64,000 nt of DNA, taken from assembly GCF_000010125.1 (NCBI RefSeq), contig NC_007350.1, positions 186,001-250,000 on the forward strand. The letters run 5' to 3'. The DNA is from Staphylococcus saprophyticus subsp. saprophyticus ATCC 15305 = NCTC 7292 (lineage in GTDB: Bacteria > Bacillota > Bacilli > Staphylococcales > Staphylococcaceae). The translations under genes and the position numbers were made by a program. Of the stretch, positions 26,461 to 36,102 are shown piece after piece. The first letter of the stretch is position 1, and each line of letters opens with the position of its first letter. Under the pieces are notes generated by a model, which had not been told where the DNA came from, made no database searches, and saw nothing but the letters and a program-made list of their open reading frames with translations.

Positions 26461-27774
26461 ATGTCAGAGAAATATGAATATTATAAAACGCAACGTGAAA
26501 AATATGTAGCTCGTGGTGTAGGAAACGGAAATTTACATGTAGCGGACGAGGCACAAAGTGCAACCGTTAAAGACGTCGAAGGTAATGTGTTCATTGATTT
26601 TGCTGGTGCCATTGGTACTTTGAATGTCGGACATTCCCACCCAGAAATTACGAAACACTTGAAAGCACAATTGGATAAATTTATACATCCCGGTTTTAAT
26701 GTCATTATGTATGAAAGCTATTTAAATTTAGCGCAAAAATTAACGGAAATTACACCTGGTCATTTTGACAAAAAATCAATTTTGCTTAACTCAGGTGCAG
26801 AAGCTGTAGAAAATGCCGTTAAAATTGCAAGAAAATATACGGGGAGACAAGCCGTAGTCTCATTTGTAAGAGGATTCCATGGTAGAACGAATCTAACCAT
26901 GTCTATGACGAGTAAGGTGAAACCATATAAATTAGGTTTTGGACCATTCGCTCCGGAAGTTTATCAAGCACCATACCCTAATATTTCTGAAAAATCTGAA
27001 GACTTATCAGATGAACTTTACACACAACATATAATCAATAAGTTACATGATTTCTTTATCGAAACGGTGGATCCGAGTGAAGTATCATGTATCGTCATGG
27101 AACCTGTTCAAGGAGAAGGCGGTTTTATCATACCTGATATCCAGTTTGTAAAAGCCGTTAAACAAATTTGTGAAGATAATGGCATTGTCTTTGTAGCAGA
27201 TGAAATTCAAAGTGGCTTTGCTAGAACAGGTAAAACATTTGCGATAGAACACTTTGATGTTGAACCAGATTTAATTACGGTTTCTAAATCATTGGCTGCT
27301 GGATTCCCTTTAAGTGGTGTCGTTGGTAGAAAAGAAATCGTTGATAGCGCATCACCAGGAGAATTGGGCGGTACGTATGCGGGAAATCCATTAGCATGTG
27401 AAGCTGCACTTAAAGTGATTGAAATCATAGAAAATGAAGATTTAAATGGAAAAGCGGAACAACTCGGTCATCAACTAGAAGCATATTTAACAGCATTGAG
27501 TCAAGATTATGAGCAAGTTAAAGCTATTCGTCGTTTAGGGGCTATGGTTGCATTTGAAGTCGTTGATCCGGAAACTGGTGAACCTGACAAAGCGTTAACA
27601 GCTAAGATTATTAAAACTGCAAACGAAAAAGGCTTATTATTATTATCGGCTGGTATTAAAGGCAATGTGATTCGTTTCTTACCACCATTAGTTATTACAG
27701 ATCAAGAATTAAACAAAGGTCTAAATATATTAACAGAAGTATTTGAAAAGGCCATTGAAAAGCAAACGAATTAA
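26461..27774 (+). CDS. gabT: 4-aminobutyrate aminotransferase
   Basis: PLP enzyme of 437 residues that transfers the amino group of GABA to 2-oxoglutarate, giving succinate semialdehyde and glutamate. Class III features are present: FIDFAGAIGTLNVGHSHP, LNSGAEAVENAVKIARKYTG, FVRGFHGRT, EPVQGEGGF, VADEIQSGFARTGK and the catalytic Lys in VSKSLAAGFPLSG near residue 275. AGGAGG precedes the ATG. Position after gabR and before the succinate-semialdehyde dehydrogenase gene supports GABA over other omega-amino acids. Confidence 0.93.
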   Translation: MSEKYEYYKTQREKYVARGVGNGNLHVADEAQSATVKDVEGNVFIDFAGAIGTLNVGHSHPEITKHLKAQLDKFIHPGFNVIMYESYLNLAQKLTEITPGHFDKKSILLNSGAEAVENAVKIARKYTGRQAVVSFVRGFHGRTNLTMSMTSKVKPYKLGFGPFAPEVYQAPYPNISEKSEDLSDELYTQHIINKLHDFFIETVDPSEVSCIVMEPVQGEGGFIIPDIQFVKAVKQICEDNGIVFVADEIQSGFARTGKTFAIEHFDVEPDLITVSKSLAAGFPLSGVVGRKEIVDSASPGELGGTYAGNPLACEAALKVIEIIENEDLNGKAEQLGHQLEAYLTALSQDYEQVKAIRRLGAMVAFEVVDPETGEPDKALTAKIIKTANEKGLLLLSAGIKGNVIRFLPPLVITDQELNKGLNILTEVFEKAIEKQTN

Positions 27775-27863
27775 TGAATAAGTAGCATTTATATTTTATA
27801 AGCGGAAAGGGTATGGATAAATGAAAGGGATTTTATAATTATATTTAAAAAGGGGTCGTTACC

Positions 27864-29243
27864 ATGACAAAGTTAGAAGTAATTAATCCAGCTACTAATG
27901 AAGTTTTAGAGCGTTTAGATTATGCTACGCATGAACAAATTAATCATCAAATTAAACAAGCACATCAAGCATTTCAAAACTGGAAGAAGGTCGATGCGCA
28001 CGAACGTTCAGCGAAATTAGCGCAATGGGCTCAATTAATTGATGATCATCAAGACGAACTTGCACGTCTGATTACATTAGAAGGAGGTAAGCCACTGGCA
28101 GAGGCAAAAGGTGAAGTAGCTTATGCGAACTCATACGTCAAATGGTATGCCGAAGAAGCAAAACGTGTATATGGTCGTACGATACCAGCTAATTCACCTT
28201 CGAAAAAAATTGTTATAGATAAATTTCCAGTAGGTGTCGTAGGCGCGATTACACCGTGGAACTTCCCAGCAGCAATGATTACGCGTAAGATGGCACCAGC
28301 ATTGGCGGCAGGATGTACAATCATTTGTAAACCAGCAGTTAAAACGCCACTGACAACGATTAAACTTGTGGAACTTGCACATCAAGCGGGTTTTCCAAAA
28401 GATGCTATCTCCTACATTATTGCTTCAGGTAAAGACGCAGGGGACATTTTCACAAATCATAGTTTGATTAGTAAAGTGACATTCACTGGATCGACTGCTG
28501 TTGGTAAATCATTAATTGAATCATCTGCGCAACAAGTTAAAAATGTGACGATGGAGCTAGGTGGCTTAGCACCGCTTATCGTTCATAATGATGCAGACAT
28601 TGAAGCGGCAGTAGACGGTACGATTGCTTCGAAGTTTAGAAATGCAGGACAAACTTGTATATGTGCAAACAGAATCTATGTTCACGAAGATATCGCCGAG
28701 GCATATAACGAAAAATTAATAGAAAAAGTGCATGCATTATCTGTAGGTGATGGCTTGAAAGAAGAGGTTAAAATTGGACCACTCATTGACAATCAAGCTG
28801 TAGAAAAAGTGTTAACACACATCAAAGATGCGCAAGAAAAAGGTGGGCAACTATCACGTAGTATTGAAGATATTCAAGCATTGGGCGGTAATTTCTTAAA
28901 ACCGGTAGTCATTACGAATGCAAATTTAGATATGAAAGCAATGCATGAAGAAACGTTTGGACCAGTTGCGCCAGTGATGACATATAGTGATTTAGATGAA
29001 GTGATTAACATAGCAAATGACACAGAATTTGGCTTAGCTTCATATTTCTTCACGAATGATTATCGAACTGGATTAAAACTCTTTAATGAACTGGAATATG
29101 GTGTGATTGGTTGGAACGATGGTGGACCATCTGCTGCACATGCACCATTTGGTGGTTTGAAAGAAAGTGGTTATGGTAGAGAAGGTGGCGTAGAAGGCAT
29201 AGAACCTTATTTAGAAACGAAGTATCTTTCTATACAAGAATAA
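27864..29243 (+). CDS. gabD: Succinate-semialdehyde dehydrogenase
   Basis: Oxidises succinate semialdehyde to succinate with NAD(P), the second step of GABA breakdown. The 459-residue aldehyde dehydrogenase has the cofactor segment ITPWNFPAAMITRKMAPALA, FTGSTAVGK, the general-base Glu in TMELGGLAP near residue 230 and the catalytic Cys in NAGQTCICANR near 264-266. AAAGGGG precedes the ATG. It lies 89 bases after gabT and is probably cotranscribed with it. The structured spacer to the permease gene follows. Confidence 0.92.
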   Translation: MTKLEVINPATNEVLERLDYATHEQINHQIKQAHQAFQNWKKVDAHERSAKLAQWAQLIDDHQDELARLITLEGGKPLAEAKGEVAYANSYVKWYAEEAKRVYGRTIPANSPSKKIVIDKFPVGVVGAITPWNFPAAMITRKMAPALAAGCTIICKPAVKTPLTTIKLVELAHQAGFPKDAISYIIASGKDAGDIFTNHSLISKVTFTGSTAVGKSLIESSAQQVKNVTMELGGLAPLIVHNDADIEAAVDGTIASKFRNAGQTCICANRIYVHEDIAEAYNEKLIEKVHALSVGDGLKEEVKIGPLIDNQAVEKVLTHIKDAQEKGGQLSRSIEDIQALGGNFLKPVVITNANLDMKAMHEETFGPVAPVMTYSDLDEVINIANDTEFGLASYFFTNDYRTGLKLFNELEYGVIGWNDGGPSAAHAPFGGLKESGYGREGGVEGIEPYLETKYLSIQE

Positions 29244-29287
29244 AAATGCATTAGGATAAACCAAATCTTAAATAAAATATAAAATCA

Positions 29288-29396
29288 GTCAATTAAAGAT
29301 TGAGAAAGCGATTGGTTAATCACATATGATAGGGCGGCGTTTATTAAAGTGAAATAAATACAACGCTACGCTGCGCGCTTCTCAACTTTAATTGAC
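29288..29396. repeat. Long inverted repeat with inner hairpin between gabD and permease
   Basis: The 23-base arm GTCAATTAAAGATTGAGAAA(GCG) pairs with CGCGCTTCTCAACTTTAATT(GAC), with only small bulges. The arms enclose about 64 bases containing a second potential stem (GCGTTTATT with AAATAAATAC/AACGC). No T run follows the outer stem, so it is not a standard terminator. It may be a structured mRNA spacer, a processing site or a small mobile-repeat relic. Confidence 0.55.
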
Positions 29397-29425
29397 GTTA
29401 TTGAAAATGTTATGGGGTATGTTCA

Positions 29426-30823
29426 ATGAAATCACAATTTAATAAATCAATGAATATAGTTGATGTTTTATTTCTAGCTATTGGTGCCATGCTTGGATGG
29501 GGATGGGTAGTCTTGTCAGGAGAATGGGTATCAGCAGCTGGATTTATCGGAAGTATTGTCGCTTTTTTAATTGGTGGATTATTAGTTATTGTTATAGGCC
29601 TTACATACGCAGAGCTTGCATCAGCTATTCCGGAAACTGGCGGAGGATTTGTATTTGTTAAAAAGGCTTTTTCTCCTGGTATTGCATTCATTTCTGGTTG
29701 GTCCGTACTTTTTGGATATGTATCCGTAATTACATTTGAAGCGGTTGCTTTGCCCACAGTCATCGATTACGTCATTCCTTTTAAACATCATGGTTTTATG
29801 TGGAATATCGCTGGTTGGGATGTCTATTTAACATGGGTATTAATTGGTTCAATTGGTAGTATTGTATTAACATCACTGAATTATTTCGGCGTAAAACCAG
29901 CAGCCATCATGCAGACTGTGTTCACTATCTTTATTGTAGCAGTGGGCTTGTTGCTTGTATTTGGTGCTGGATTCAATGGCAACTTTAGTAATTTAAAACC
30001 ATTCGAGAATGGTGTTGGCGGAACCATGTCCGTATTGATGATGATTCCATTTTTATTTGTAGGATTTGATGTCATTCCACAAATTGCTGAAGAGGTGAAA
30101 GCACCTTCTAAAAAGATTGGTGGCATTTTAATATTATCAATCATTGCTTCTGTTATATTTTATTTATTGATTGTATTTGGGGTAGCCACAGGACTTTCAC
30201 CTTCAGCACTGAACACGAGTAGTTTAGCAACGGCGGATGCAATGGTTAATCTGTTCGGTCATAGTGGATTTGGTGTGTTACTTGTACTCGGTGGTGTCGC
30301 CGGAATTATAACCAGTTGGAATGCATTTATTATTGGTGGAAGTAGAATATTGTATGCAATGGCTAAAAATAAAATGATTCCACAATGGTTTGCCTATATC
30401 CACCCGAAATTTAAAACGCCTACGCATGGTATTTTATTTCTAGGTGTACTCGCTTTTGTAGCACCGCTGTTAGGAAGACCAGCACTTTCGTGGATTGTTA
30501 ATGCAGGCGGTATTGGTGTTGTTCTAGGTTATTTACTCGTTGCAATTTCGTTTCTTAAGTTACGCAAAACGCATCCTAATTTAGAACGTCCTTACCGTAT
30601 TAAAAACGGACAAATTGTTGGTATCATTGCGGTTATTTTGAGCATATTGTTTATCGTGATTTATTTACCGGGTATGCCGTCATCGTTAGCTTGGCCATCA
30701 GAGTGGTTAATTGTATTAGTTTGGTATTTGATTGCAGGTGTACTTTATTTAACTCAAAAAAGAAAGACAACAGAAGATGCCTATGTATCAATACAAGGAG
30801 ACAAGCAATCAGATTATCAGTAA
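29426..30823 (+). CDS. APC-family amino-acid permease (probable GABA uptake)
   Basis: Membrane permease of 465 residues with about twelve TM segments. The APC N-terminal signature is visible: FLAIGAMLGWGWVVLSGEWV in TM1 and ELASAIPETGGGFVFVKKAF around TM2-TM3. EEVKAPSKKIGGILILSI lies before TM7. It is the last gene of the gab region, and its position makes GABA or glutamate the most likely substrate, though this is inferred from context only. ATGGGG precedes the start. A strong terminator follows. Confidence 0.82.
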   Translation: MKSQFNKSMNIVDVLFLAIGAMLGWGWVVLSGEWVSAAGFIGSIVAFLIGGLLVIVIGLTYAELASAIPETGGGFVFVKKAFSPGIAFISGWSVLFGYVSVITFEAVALPTVIDYVIPFKHHGFMWNIAGWDVYLTWVLIGSIGSIVLTSLNYFGVKPAAIMQTVFTIFIVAVGLLLVFGAGFNGNFSNLKPFENGVGGTMSVLMMIPFLFVGFDVIPQIAEEVKAPSKKIGGILILSIIASVIFYLLIVFGVATGLSPSALNTSSLATADAMVNLFGHSGFGVLLVLGGVAGIITSWNAFIIGGSRILYAMAKNKMIPQWFAYIHPKFKTPTHGILFLGVLAFVAPLLGRPALSWIVNAGGIGVVLGYLLVAISFLKLRKTHPNLERPYRIKNGQIVGIIAVILSILFIVIYLPGMPSSLAWPSEWLIVLVWYLIAGVLYLTQKRKTTEDAYVSIQGDKQSDYQ

Positions 30824-30833
30824 CACTTTATAT

Positions 30834-30876
30834 AAAACAGCCGTGTCAGTTTAATTTAACTGGCACGGCTGTTTTT
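30834..30876. terminator. Bidirectional terminator after the permease gene
   Basis: AAAACAGCCGTGTCAGTT pairs with AACTGGCACGGCTGTTTTT. A and T runs on both sides suit the convergent permease and PTS-like genes. Confidence 0.9.
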
Positions 30877-30900
30877 AATGAAAATAGTTATGTTATTGAA

Positions 30901-31908
30901 CTAGTTAGCGACATGGATAAGTTGATCGCCTGGCATAATCCACTGTTTTTTAAAGAAATACTTATATAAAGCAAAGCTAATGACTGCAGGCAATATAATA
31001 TGGAAGATTATAATTAATAGCCAGGTTTGAAGTGAACCCCCCATGGTATTAATCGTCATAATTTGGCCAATTAAACCACTTGTACCCATACCTGCACCAG
31101 CGGCATTATTTGTCATAGGAAATAGAGTTGTCATAACTGGAGCAACAACTGCACTTGCTATTGTTGGAGGTACTAAGATCATGGGATGTTTAATGATATT
31201 TGGGACTTGTAGCATACTTGTACCAATACCAATAGATAAAATACCACTCCAACCATTATCCTTATAGCCATTTACAGCAAAGCCTACCATTTGCGCCGCA
31301 CAGCCTATCGTTGCTGCACCAGCAGCTAAACCACTTAAATCAAGCATGAGTGCAAGTGCTGCACTTGAAATTGGCGCAGTAAGTGCTAAACCAAAGAGGA
31401 CAGATACTAAAATTCCCATTATCAACGGTTGTTGTTCAGTTGCGACAATGATAACTTTACCTAACCCAGTCATAAACTCATTTAACGCAGGTCCAAAAAG
31501 TTTTGCGATAGCGCCCCCGATAACAATCGTGAGTAAGGGCGTAACAATGATATCGATTTTAGTCTTGCTTGCATAAAATCTACTTAATTCTACGACGATG
31601 AGTGTAGCAATATAGGCACCAACTGCACCGCCTCCAAACGTCGTATAACCTAGTGTGCCAACGATAACACACGAAAAAATAACTAGAGGTTTAGCGCCTA
31701 ATCCATAAGCAATTGCTACCCCAATAGCAGCACCGGTAACTGACATTGCGACCTTACCAATTTCTGATAAAAACGATAAATCTATTTGTGGAATGAGTGT
31801 TTGATTGCCAATAGTTTCTAAGATAAGTCCAATAATTAAAGAGCCAAACAAACCCAAAGCCATAAAACTTAATGCTTCAATAACCCACCTATGCAAATGA
31901 TTTTTCAT
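30901..31908 (-). CDS. PTS EIIC-type membrane protein (PfoR-like)
   Basis: Integral membrane protein of 335 residues and about ten hydrophobic segments. The Gly/Ala-rich pattern (VTGAAIGVAIAYGLGAKP, TTFGGGAVGAYIATLIVVEL, LTAPISSAALALML, GMGTSGLIGQIMTINTMGG) fits the PTS_EIIC_2 family. That family includes the PfoR protein of clostridia. No EIIA or EIIB domain or gene is adjacent, so it may be a stand-alone transporter or sensor rather than a complete PTS. AAGGAG precedes the ATG. Substrate unknown. Confidence 0.75.
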   Translation of the reverse strand: MKNHLHRWVIEALSFMALGLFGSLIIGLILETIGNQTLIPQIDLSFLSEIGKVAMSVTGAAIGVAIAYGLGAKPLVIFSCVIVGTLGYTTFGGGAVGAYIATLIVVELSRFYASKTKIDIIVTPLLTIVIGGAIAKLFGPALNEFMTGLGKVIIVATEQQPLIMGILVSVLFGLALTAPISSAALALMLDLSGLAAGAATIGCAAQMVGFAVNGYKDNGWSGILSIGIGTSMLQVPNIIKHPMILVPPTIASAVVAPVMTTLFPMTNNAAGAGMGTSGLIGQIMTINTMGGSLQTWLLIIIFHIILPAVISFALYKYFFKKQWIMPGDQLIHVAN

Positions 31909-32020
31909 TAAGTAATCTCCTTATTTTTTAATTAAATTATTTCATAAATTAATATTAGTATATAGATAGATAGTGAAGTTGGCTAGACTATATTGGGATT
32001 TTTTTCACAATCATAAAATA

Positions 32021-32058
32021 AAAACTGCCAGTGCGTATCGAAACGCACTGACAGTGTT
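32021..32058 (-). terminator. Terminator of the aldolase gene
   Basis: On the minus strand, AACACTGTCAGTGCG pairs with CGCACTGGCAGTTTTT and is followed by T-rich sequence. Confidence 0.85.
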
Positions 32059-32087
32059 GTAATTGTATTTAAATGTATTAGGATAGA

Positions 32088-32978
32088 TTAATTTTTGTTT
32101 ACAGAAGCATCATAGATAGATTCAACTGTTTCGCCTAAAATTTTGTCGAATTCTTCATCAGATTGGTTCACATTTAAATCATTGATTAATGCACGAGAGA
32201 AGCTAGCGATTAAATCTTTATTTTGTTTAAGTACTTCATTTGCATGTTCTCTGCTATAGCCACCAGATAACGCAACGACACGTACAACGTTTGGATGGTT
32301 GATTAATGATTGATATTGATTTGCTTTTGTAGGGATAGTTACTTTAAGCATTACAAGTTGATCATCGTTGAGTTTGTTTAGTTCTTCTAAAATTGAATCA
32401 GTTAAGTATGCTTCAATCTCTTCTTTGTTTTCAGCATTAATATTAACTTCAGGTTCAATAATTGGAACTAAACCAGCTGCAATAATTTGTTTAGCTACAT
32501 CAAACTGTTGTTTAACAACTAAATCAATACCGTCTTTATTTAGTTCTAAGATATTAGAACGCATTTTAGTACCGAAAATTTTATGTTTATTTGCACGATT
32601 TAGTAAGTCATCTAGCTCAGGCATAGGTTTCATTAATTGAACGCCATCTTTTTGTTCATCTAAACCTTTATCTATTTTTAAGAAAGGTACAACACCTTTA
32701 TCAGCTAGATAGTCCGCTGTATGTTTGCCTTCTACTTCGCGGTCCATTGTTTGTTCGAACAGAATCGCACCTACAATTTTATCTGAACTAAATGATGGTG
32801 ACGACACGATACGTGTACGCATGTCATGAACGAGTTTGAACATTTCGTCTTCACTGTCATATTGATCTTCTGTAACGCCGTAGTCACGTAACGCTTTAGG
32901 TGTACTACCACCACTTTGGTCTAATGCAGCAATGAAGCCTTTTCCATTTTTTACTTTGTCAAATTGTTCTTGATTCAT
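32088..32978 (-). CDS. fda: Fructose-bisphosphate aldolase, class I
   Basis: Schiff-base aldolase that cleaves fructose-1,6-bisphosphate to dihydroxyacetone phosphate and glyceraldehyde-3-phosphate. The 296 residues match the staphylococcal class I enzyme in length and motifs: [43 protein letters not shown], and the Schiff-base lysine region [12 protein letters not shown] 32978 is chosen because AAAGGAG lies 9 bases upstream; the GTG at 32987 is part of that leader. It is monocistronic and ends in a good terminator. Confidence 0.95.
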   Translation of the reverse strand: MNQEQFDKVKNGKGFIAALDQSGGSTPKALRDYGVTEDQYDSEDEMFKLVHDMRTRIVSSPSFSSDKIVGAILFEQTMDREVEGKHTADYLADKGVVPFLKIDKGLDEQKDGVQLMKPMPELDDLLNRANKHKIFGTKMRSNILELNKDGIDLVVKQQFDVAKQIIAAGLVPIIEPEVNINAENKEEIEAYLTDSILEELNKLNDDQLVMLKVTIPTKANQYQSLINHPNVVRVVALSGGYSREHANEVLKQNKDLIASFSRALINDLNVNQSDEEFDKILGETVESIYDASVNKN

Positions 32979-33103
32979 TCTTACCACTCCTTTTACTATA
33001 TTCTCTTATAGTATGATAAAAATTAAAAAATAACGCAAGCTGTAGGCTCTTTTACGATAAAATATAATGGAAATTGTGTCTTTAATAAAAACTTTTTCTG
33101 TAG

Positions 33104-33826
33104 CTAATATGATTTAGTAACTGAAATTAAAAATATGGGCGTTGGGTTATAAAATTCATCTTGTTCTGAGTACATACGTAAATAAATTTCAGTGTCTAAA
33201 TGGATATGATCAAATCCTAATGATTTTAAGATATCCATATCTGTTTGAGGTCTGGGTTGGTGATTAATGGGTATATTTTGTTTGATTGCCTCGCTTTCAG
33301 CCAGCATATCTTTGCCGAGTGTGTGGTGTGCATGTTCAGTATTCAGGGATTTATAGTCAGTGAATGAATCGTTACCATAATTGGCATCAATATTAATCAG
33401 TTTACCGTTAGGTTTTAATACACGTAACCATTCTTGATATGCTGCCTTTGTATTAGGAAGTAGCCACGTTACATTGCGAGAAATAACCATATCAAAAGTT
33501 TCATCATTGAATTGTAGTGATTCAGCATCCATTACTTGAAAGTGAATATCTTGATGATGACTTTCGGCATTCTGTTTTGCTGATTGGATCATTTCAGGAG
33601 AAAGATCTATCCCTGTGACATCGCTACCTAGGTTTCCACATAAAATAGCTAAAAAACCCGCGCCAGTACCAATATCTAAGATTTTCATACCAGGTTGTAT
33701 CGGGTTTATGTTATTAATTTCTTCTATCCATTTTTGAGCATGCGTACTTTCTAATTCTGCTAGCTTATTTTTACTAAAGGATTCAGCACGTTTATCCCAA
33801 TAATTAATGATCTTTGATTTTTCCAT
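33104..33826 (-). CDS. Class I SAM-dependent methyltransferase
   Basis: Cytoplasmic methyltransferase of 240 residues. Motif I ILDIGTGAGFLAILCG near residues 49-64 binds S-adenosylmethionine. DVTGIDLSPEMI supplies the acidic residue for the ribose, and FDMVISRNVTWLLP and WLRVLKPNGKLINID complete the fold. CGGAGTG precedes the ATG. No partner gene is adjacent, so the acceptor cannot be inferred. It resembles UbiE/methyltransferase-11 type proteins. Confidence 0.85.
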   Translation of the reverse strand: MEKSKIINYWDKRAESFSKNKLAELESTHAQKWIEEINNINPIQPGMKILDIGTGAGFLAILCGNLGSDVTGIDLSPEMIQSAKQNAESHHQDIHFQVMDAESLQFNDETFDMVISRNVTWLLPNTKAAYQEWLRVLKPNGKLINIDANYGNDSFTDYKSLNTEHAHHTLGKDMLAESEAIKQNIPINHQPRPQTDMDILKSLGFDHIHLDTEIYLRMYSEQDEFYNPTPIFLISVTKSY

Positions 33827-34310
33827 TTAAATTCACTCCGCTTATTACAATTATTTTGCTGTTTACACTATTATAGAATATTTAAGTATAAAAGTTTGTG
33901 ATGACTATTTAAAAACACACAAAAAACGACATACATTTAATTATGTATCGAAGAACCTTTATGCGATATTTTATAAAAAAACAGTCTTTTTCTCTGAAAA
34001 TACAAAAAAATAAAAACAAATATTTATACGTAAATAATGAATAAAGATACATATTATAAAGTTTGTAAGATTCATTAATTTCATTAAGTTTAAACTTAAC
34101 ACTGTGATTATAGCGATTTATACTCCGAAATTAATTCTCTGTTTTATATAAATATTCATATAATTAATTTCAGAATATTGAATGCAATTTGCATTATTAT
34201 TTAAAGTTCGTTAGGCTCATGTTTGTGAATTAATATATATTTTTGCTAATGTTTATCTATTTTTAGCGACTTTTACATAGTTATAAAAATAAATACAGGG
34301 GTGTTCAATA
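33827..34310. other. Long A/T-rich leader before cudT
   Basis: No gene. It contains a small hairpin near 33938 (CGACATACAT with ATGTATCG) and a perfect palindrome at 34084-34099. The sequence is otherwise very A/T-rich and probably holds the cudT promoter. Confidence 0.5.
34084..34099. promoter_or_regulatory. Perfect palindrome, candidate CudC operator
   Basis: TTAAGTTTAAACTTAA is a perfect 16-base palindrome about 210 bases upstream of cudT. Its TTAA/TTAA arms resemble the inverted repeat before cudA, so both could be CudC sites. Confidence 0.4.
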
Positions 34311-35933
34311 ATGAAGAAAAATAAAGTTATGGATTGGACGACCTTTATAGGATCATCGGTTATTTTACTGATTGCAGTAATTCCTATGATGGTCTTTCCT
34401 AAAGCAAGTCAAGAAGTGATTACTAAAATGAACGATGCCGTTTCTAGTGCATTAGGTTCAGTTTATTTGTTTATCGGACTCGCTATTTTAATATTTGTTT
34501 TATACATAGCCTTTGGTAAGTACGGTAATGTAACTTTAGGTAAAGCGACAGATAAGCCCGAGTTTAATAATTTTAGTTGGGCTGCCATGCTGTTTTGTGC
34601 CGGTATTGCGTCTGATATTCTATATTGGGGTATTATCGAGTGGGCATTCTATTATCAAGATCCGCCACATGGTGGTAAAGGTATGACAGATAGTGCGCTT
34701 AATTATGCAACGATGTATGGTATGTTCCATTGGGGACCGATTGCATGGGCGACCTTTGTACTACCAGCGCTGTGTATTGGTTACTTATTATTCGTGAAGA
34801 AGAAACCTATTTATAAAGTAAGCCAAACGTTACGTCCAATATTAAAAGGGCAAACAGATGGTCTTGTAGGTAAGATTGTCGATATTATATTCATTTTTGG
34901 ATTATTAGGTGGTGCAGCTACATCATTAGCACTTGGTGTACCAATGATTACAGCGGGGATAGAGCGCTTGACTGGTATCGATGGTGATAACATGTTAATG
35001 CGTGGTGCGATACTGTTTTTAGTAACTGCTATCTTTGCTTATAGTTCATATTCTGGATTGAAAAAAGGTATAAAAGTATTAAGTGATTGGAACGTTATTT
35101 TGTCATTTGTATTACTTGGATTTGTGTTAATTGTTGGACCAACGGTATTTATTATGGAAACGACAATTACAAGTATGGGTAATATGATTAAGAACTTTTT
35201 CGAAATGGCTACTTGGCTAGAACCATTTGGCGGTATTGGTGGCCGTAAAGAAACGAACTTCCCACAACAGTGGACAATATTCTATTGGTCATGGTGGATT
35301 GTTTATGCACCATTTATTGGATTGTTTATCGCACGTATTTCCAAAGGTCGTACGTTAAAAGAAGTAGTTTTAGGTACAATTATCTATGGTACATTAGGAT
35401 GTATGTTGTTCTTCGGTATTTTTGGTAACTATGCTGTGTTTTTACAAATTAGTGGACAATTTGATGTGATCCAAAATCTGAATACACATGGTACGGAAGC
35501 TACAATCATAGAGGTATTGCATCAATTACCGTTCCATAATATTATCATTGTATTATTTATGCTTTCGGCAGTGCTGTTCTTAGCGACAACATTTGATTCT
35601 GGATCATATATCTTAGCAGCAGCATCTCAGAAAAAAGTAATTGGTGAACCATTAAAAGCAAACCGTCTTTATTGGGCGTTTGCGTTATGTTTATTACCAT
35701 TTGCGCTTATGTTAGTCGGTGGCGAGAAAGCGTTAGAAGTACTGAAAACAGCAGCCTTATTGGCGAGTGTGCCAGTACTTGTAGTCTTTGTTATGATGAT
35801 GGTCGCATTTATGCGGACACTTAATGAGGACCGACTTAAACTAGAAAGTCGGGCAGACAAGTATAGAGAGGTCGAGCGACGTTCATTGCGTATCACACAA
35901 GTTAGAGAACAAAAAGAAGACGATAATTTGTAA
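34311..35933 (+). CDS. cudT: BCCT-family choline transporter
   Basis: Sodium- or proton-coupled betaine/choline/carnitine transporter of 540 residues with about twelve TM segments. The BCCT signature is visible in SWAAMLFCAGIASDILYWGI, MYGMFHWGPIAWATF and TIFYWSWWIVYAPFIGLFIA. A charged C-terminal tail (RLKLESRADKYREVERRS) may sense osmolality as in other BCCT proteins. The cluster with the betaine synthesis genes indicates choline as substrate, as in the S. xylosus cudTCAB locus. CAGGGGTG precedes the ATG. A terminator separates it from cudC. Confidence 0.92.
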   Translation: MKKNKVMDWTTFIGSSVILLIAVIPMMVFPKASQEVITKMNDAVSSALGSVYLFIGLAILIFVLYIAFGKYGNVTLGKATDKPEFNNFSWAAMLFCAGIASDILYWGIIEWAFYYQDPPHGGKGMTDSALNYATMYGMFHWGPIAWATFVLPALCIGYLLFVKKKPIYKVSQTLRPILKGQTDGLVGKIVDIIFIFGLLGGAATSLALGVPMITAGIERLTGIDGDNMLMRGAILFLVTAIFAYSSYSGLKKGIKVLSDWNVILSFVLLGFVLIVGPTVFIMETTITSMGNMIKNFFEMATWLEPFGGIGGRKETNFPQQWTIFYWSWWIVYAPFIGLFIARISKGRTLKEVVLGTIIYGTLGCMLFFGIFGNYAVFLQISGQFDVIQNLNTHGTEATIIEVLHQLPFHNIIIVLFMLSAVLFLATTFDSGSYILAAASQKKVIGEPLKANRLYWAFALCLLPFALMLVGGEKALEVLKTAALLASVPVLVVFVMMMVAFMRTLNEDRLKLESRADKYREVERRSLRITQVREQKEDDNL

Positions 35934-35941
35934 TTTTAAAT

Positions 35942-35977
35942 AAAAGCTGAGACAAGTACGATGTCTCAGCTTTTTTA
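35942..35977 (+). terminator. Terminator after cudT
   Basis: AAAGCTGAGACA pairs with TGTCTCAGCTTTTTT around AGTACGA. Confidence 0.9.
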
Positions 35978-36020
35978 TGCTTTAACTTAAGGTTGAATTG
36001 TCATGCTTATTTGTTAAATA

Positions 36021-36064
36021 AAAAAGCGACCGTTTGAAATTTAACTTCACACGGACGCTTTTTG
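36021..36064 (-). terminator. Terminator of cudC
   Basis: On the minus strand, AAAAAGCGTCCGT pairs with ACGGTCGCTTTTTT. Confidence 0.75.
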
Positions 36065-36102
36065 AAATTCTGTTGATTTTGGGCTAACTATCTTACACAT
36101 AT

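Noticed and set aside
29288-29396. Insertion sequence ends around the gabD-permease spacer
   Set aside because: No transposase and no target duplication could be seen; only the inverted arms exist.
30691-30969. Plus-strand frame overlapping the end of the APC permease gene and the terminator
   Set aside because: It runs through a strong terminator and overlaps two well-supported genes.
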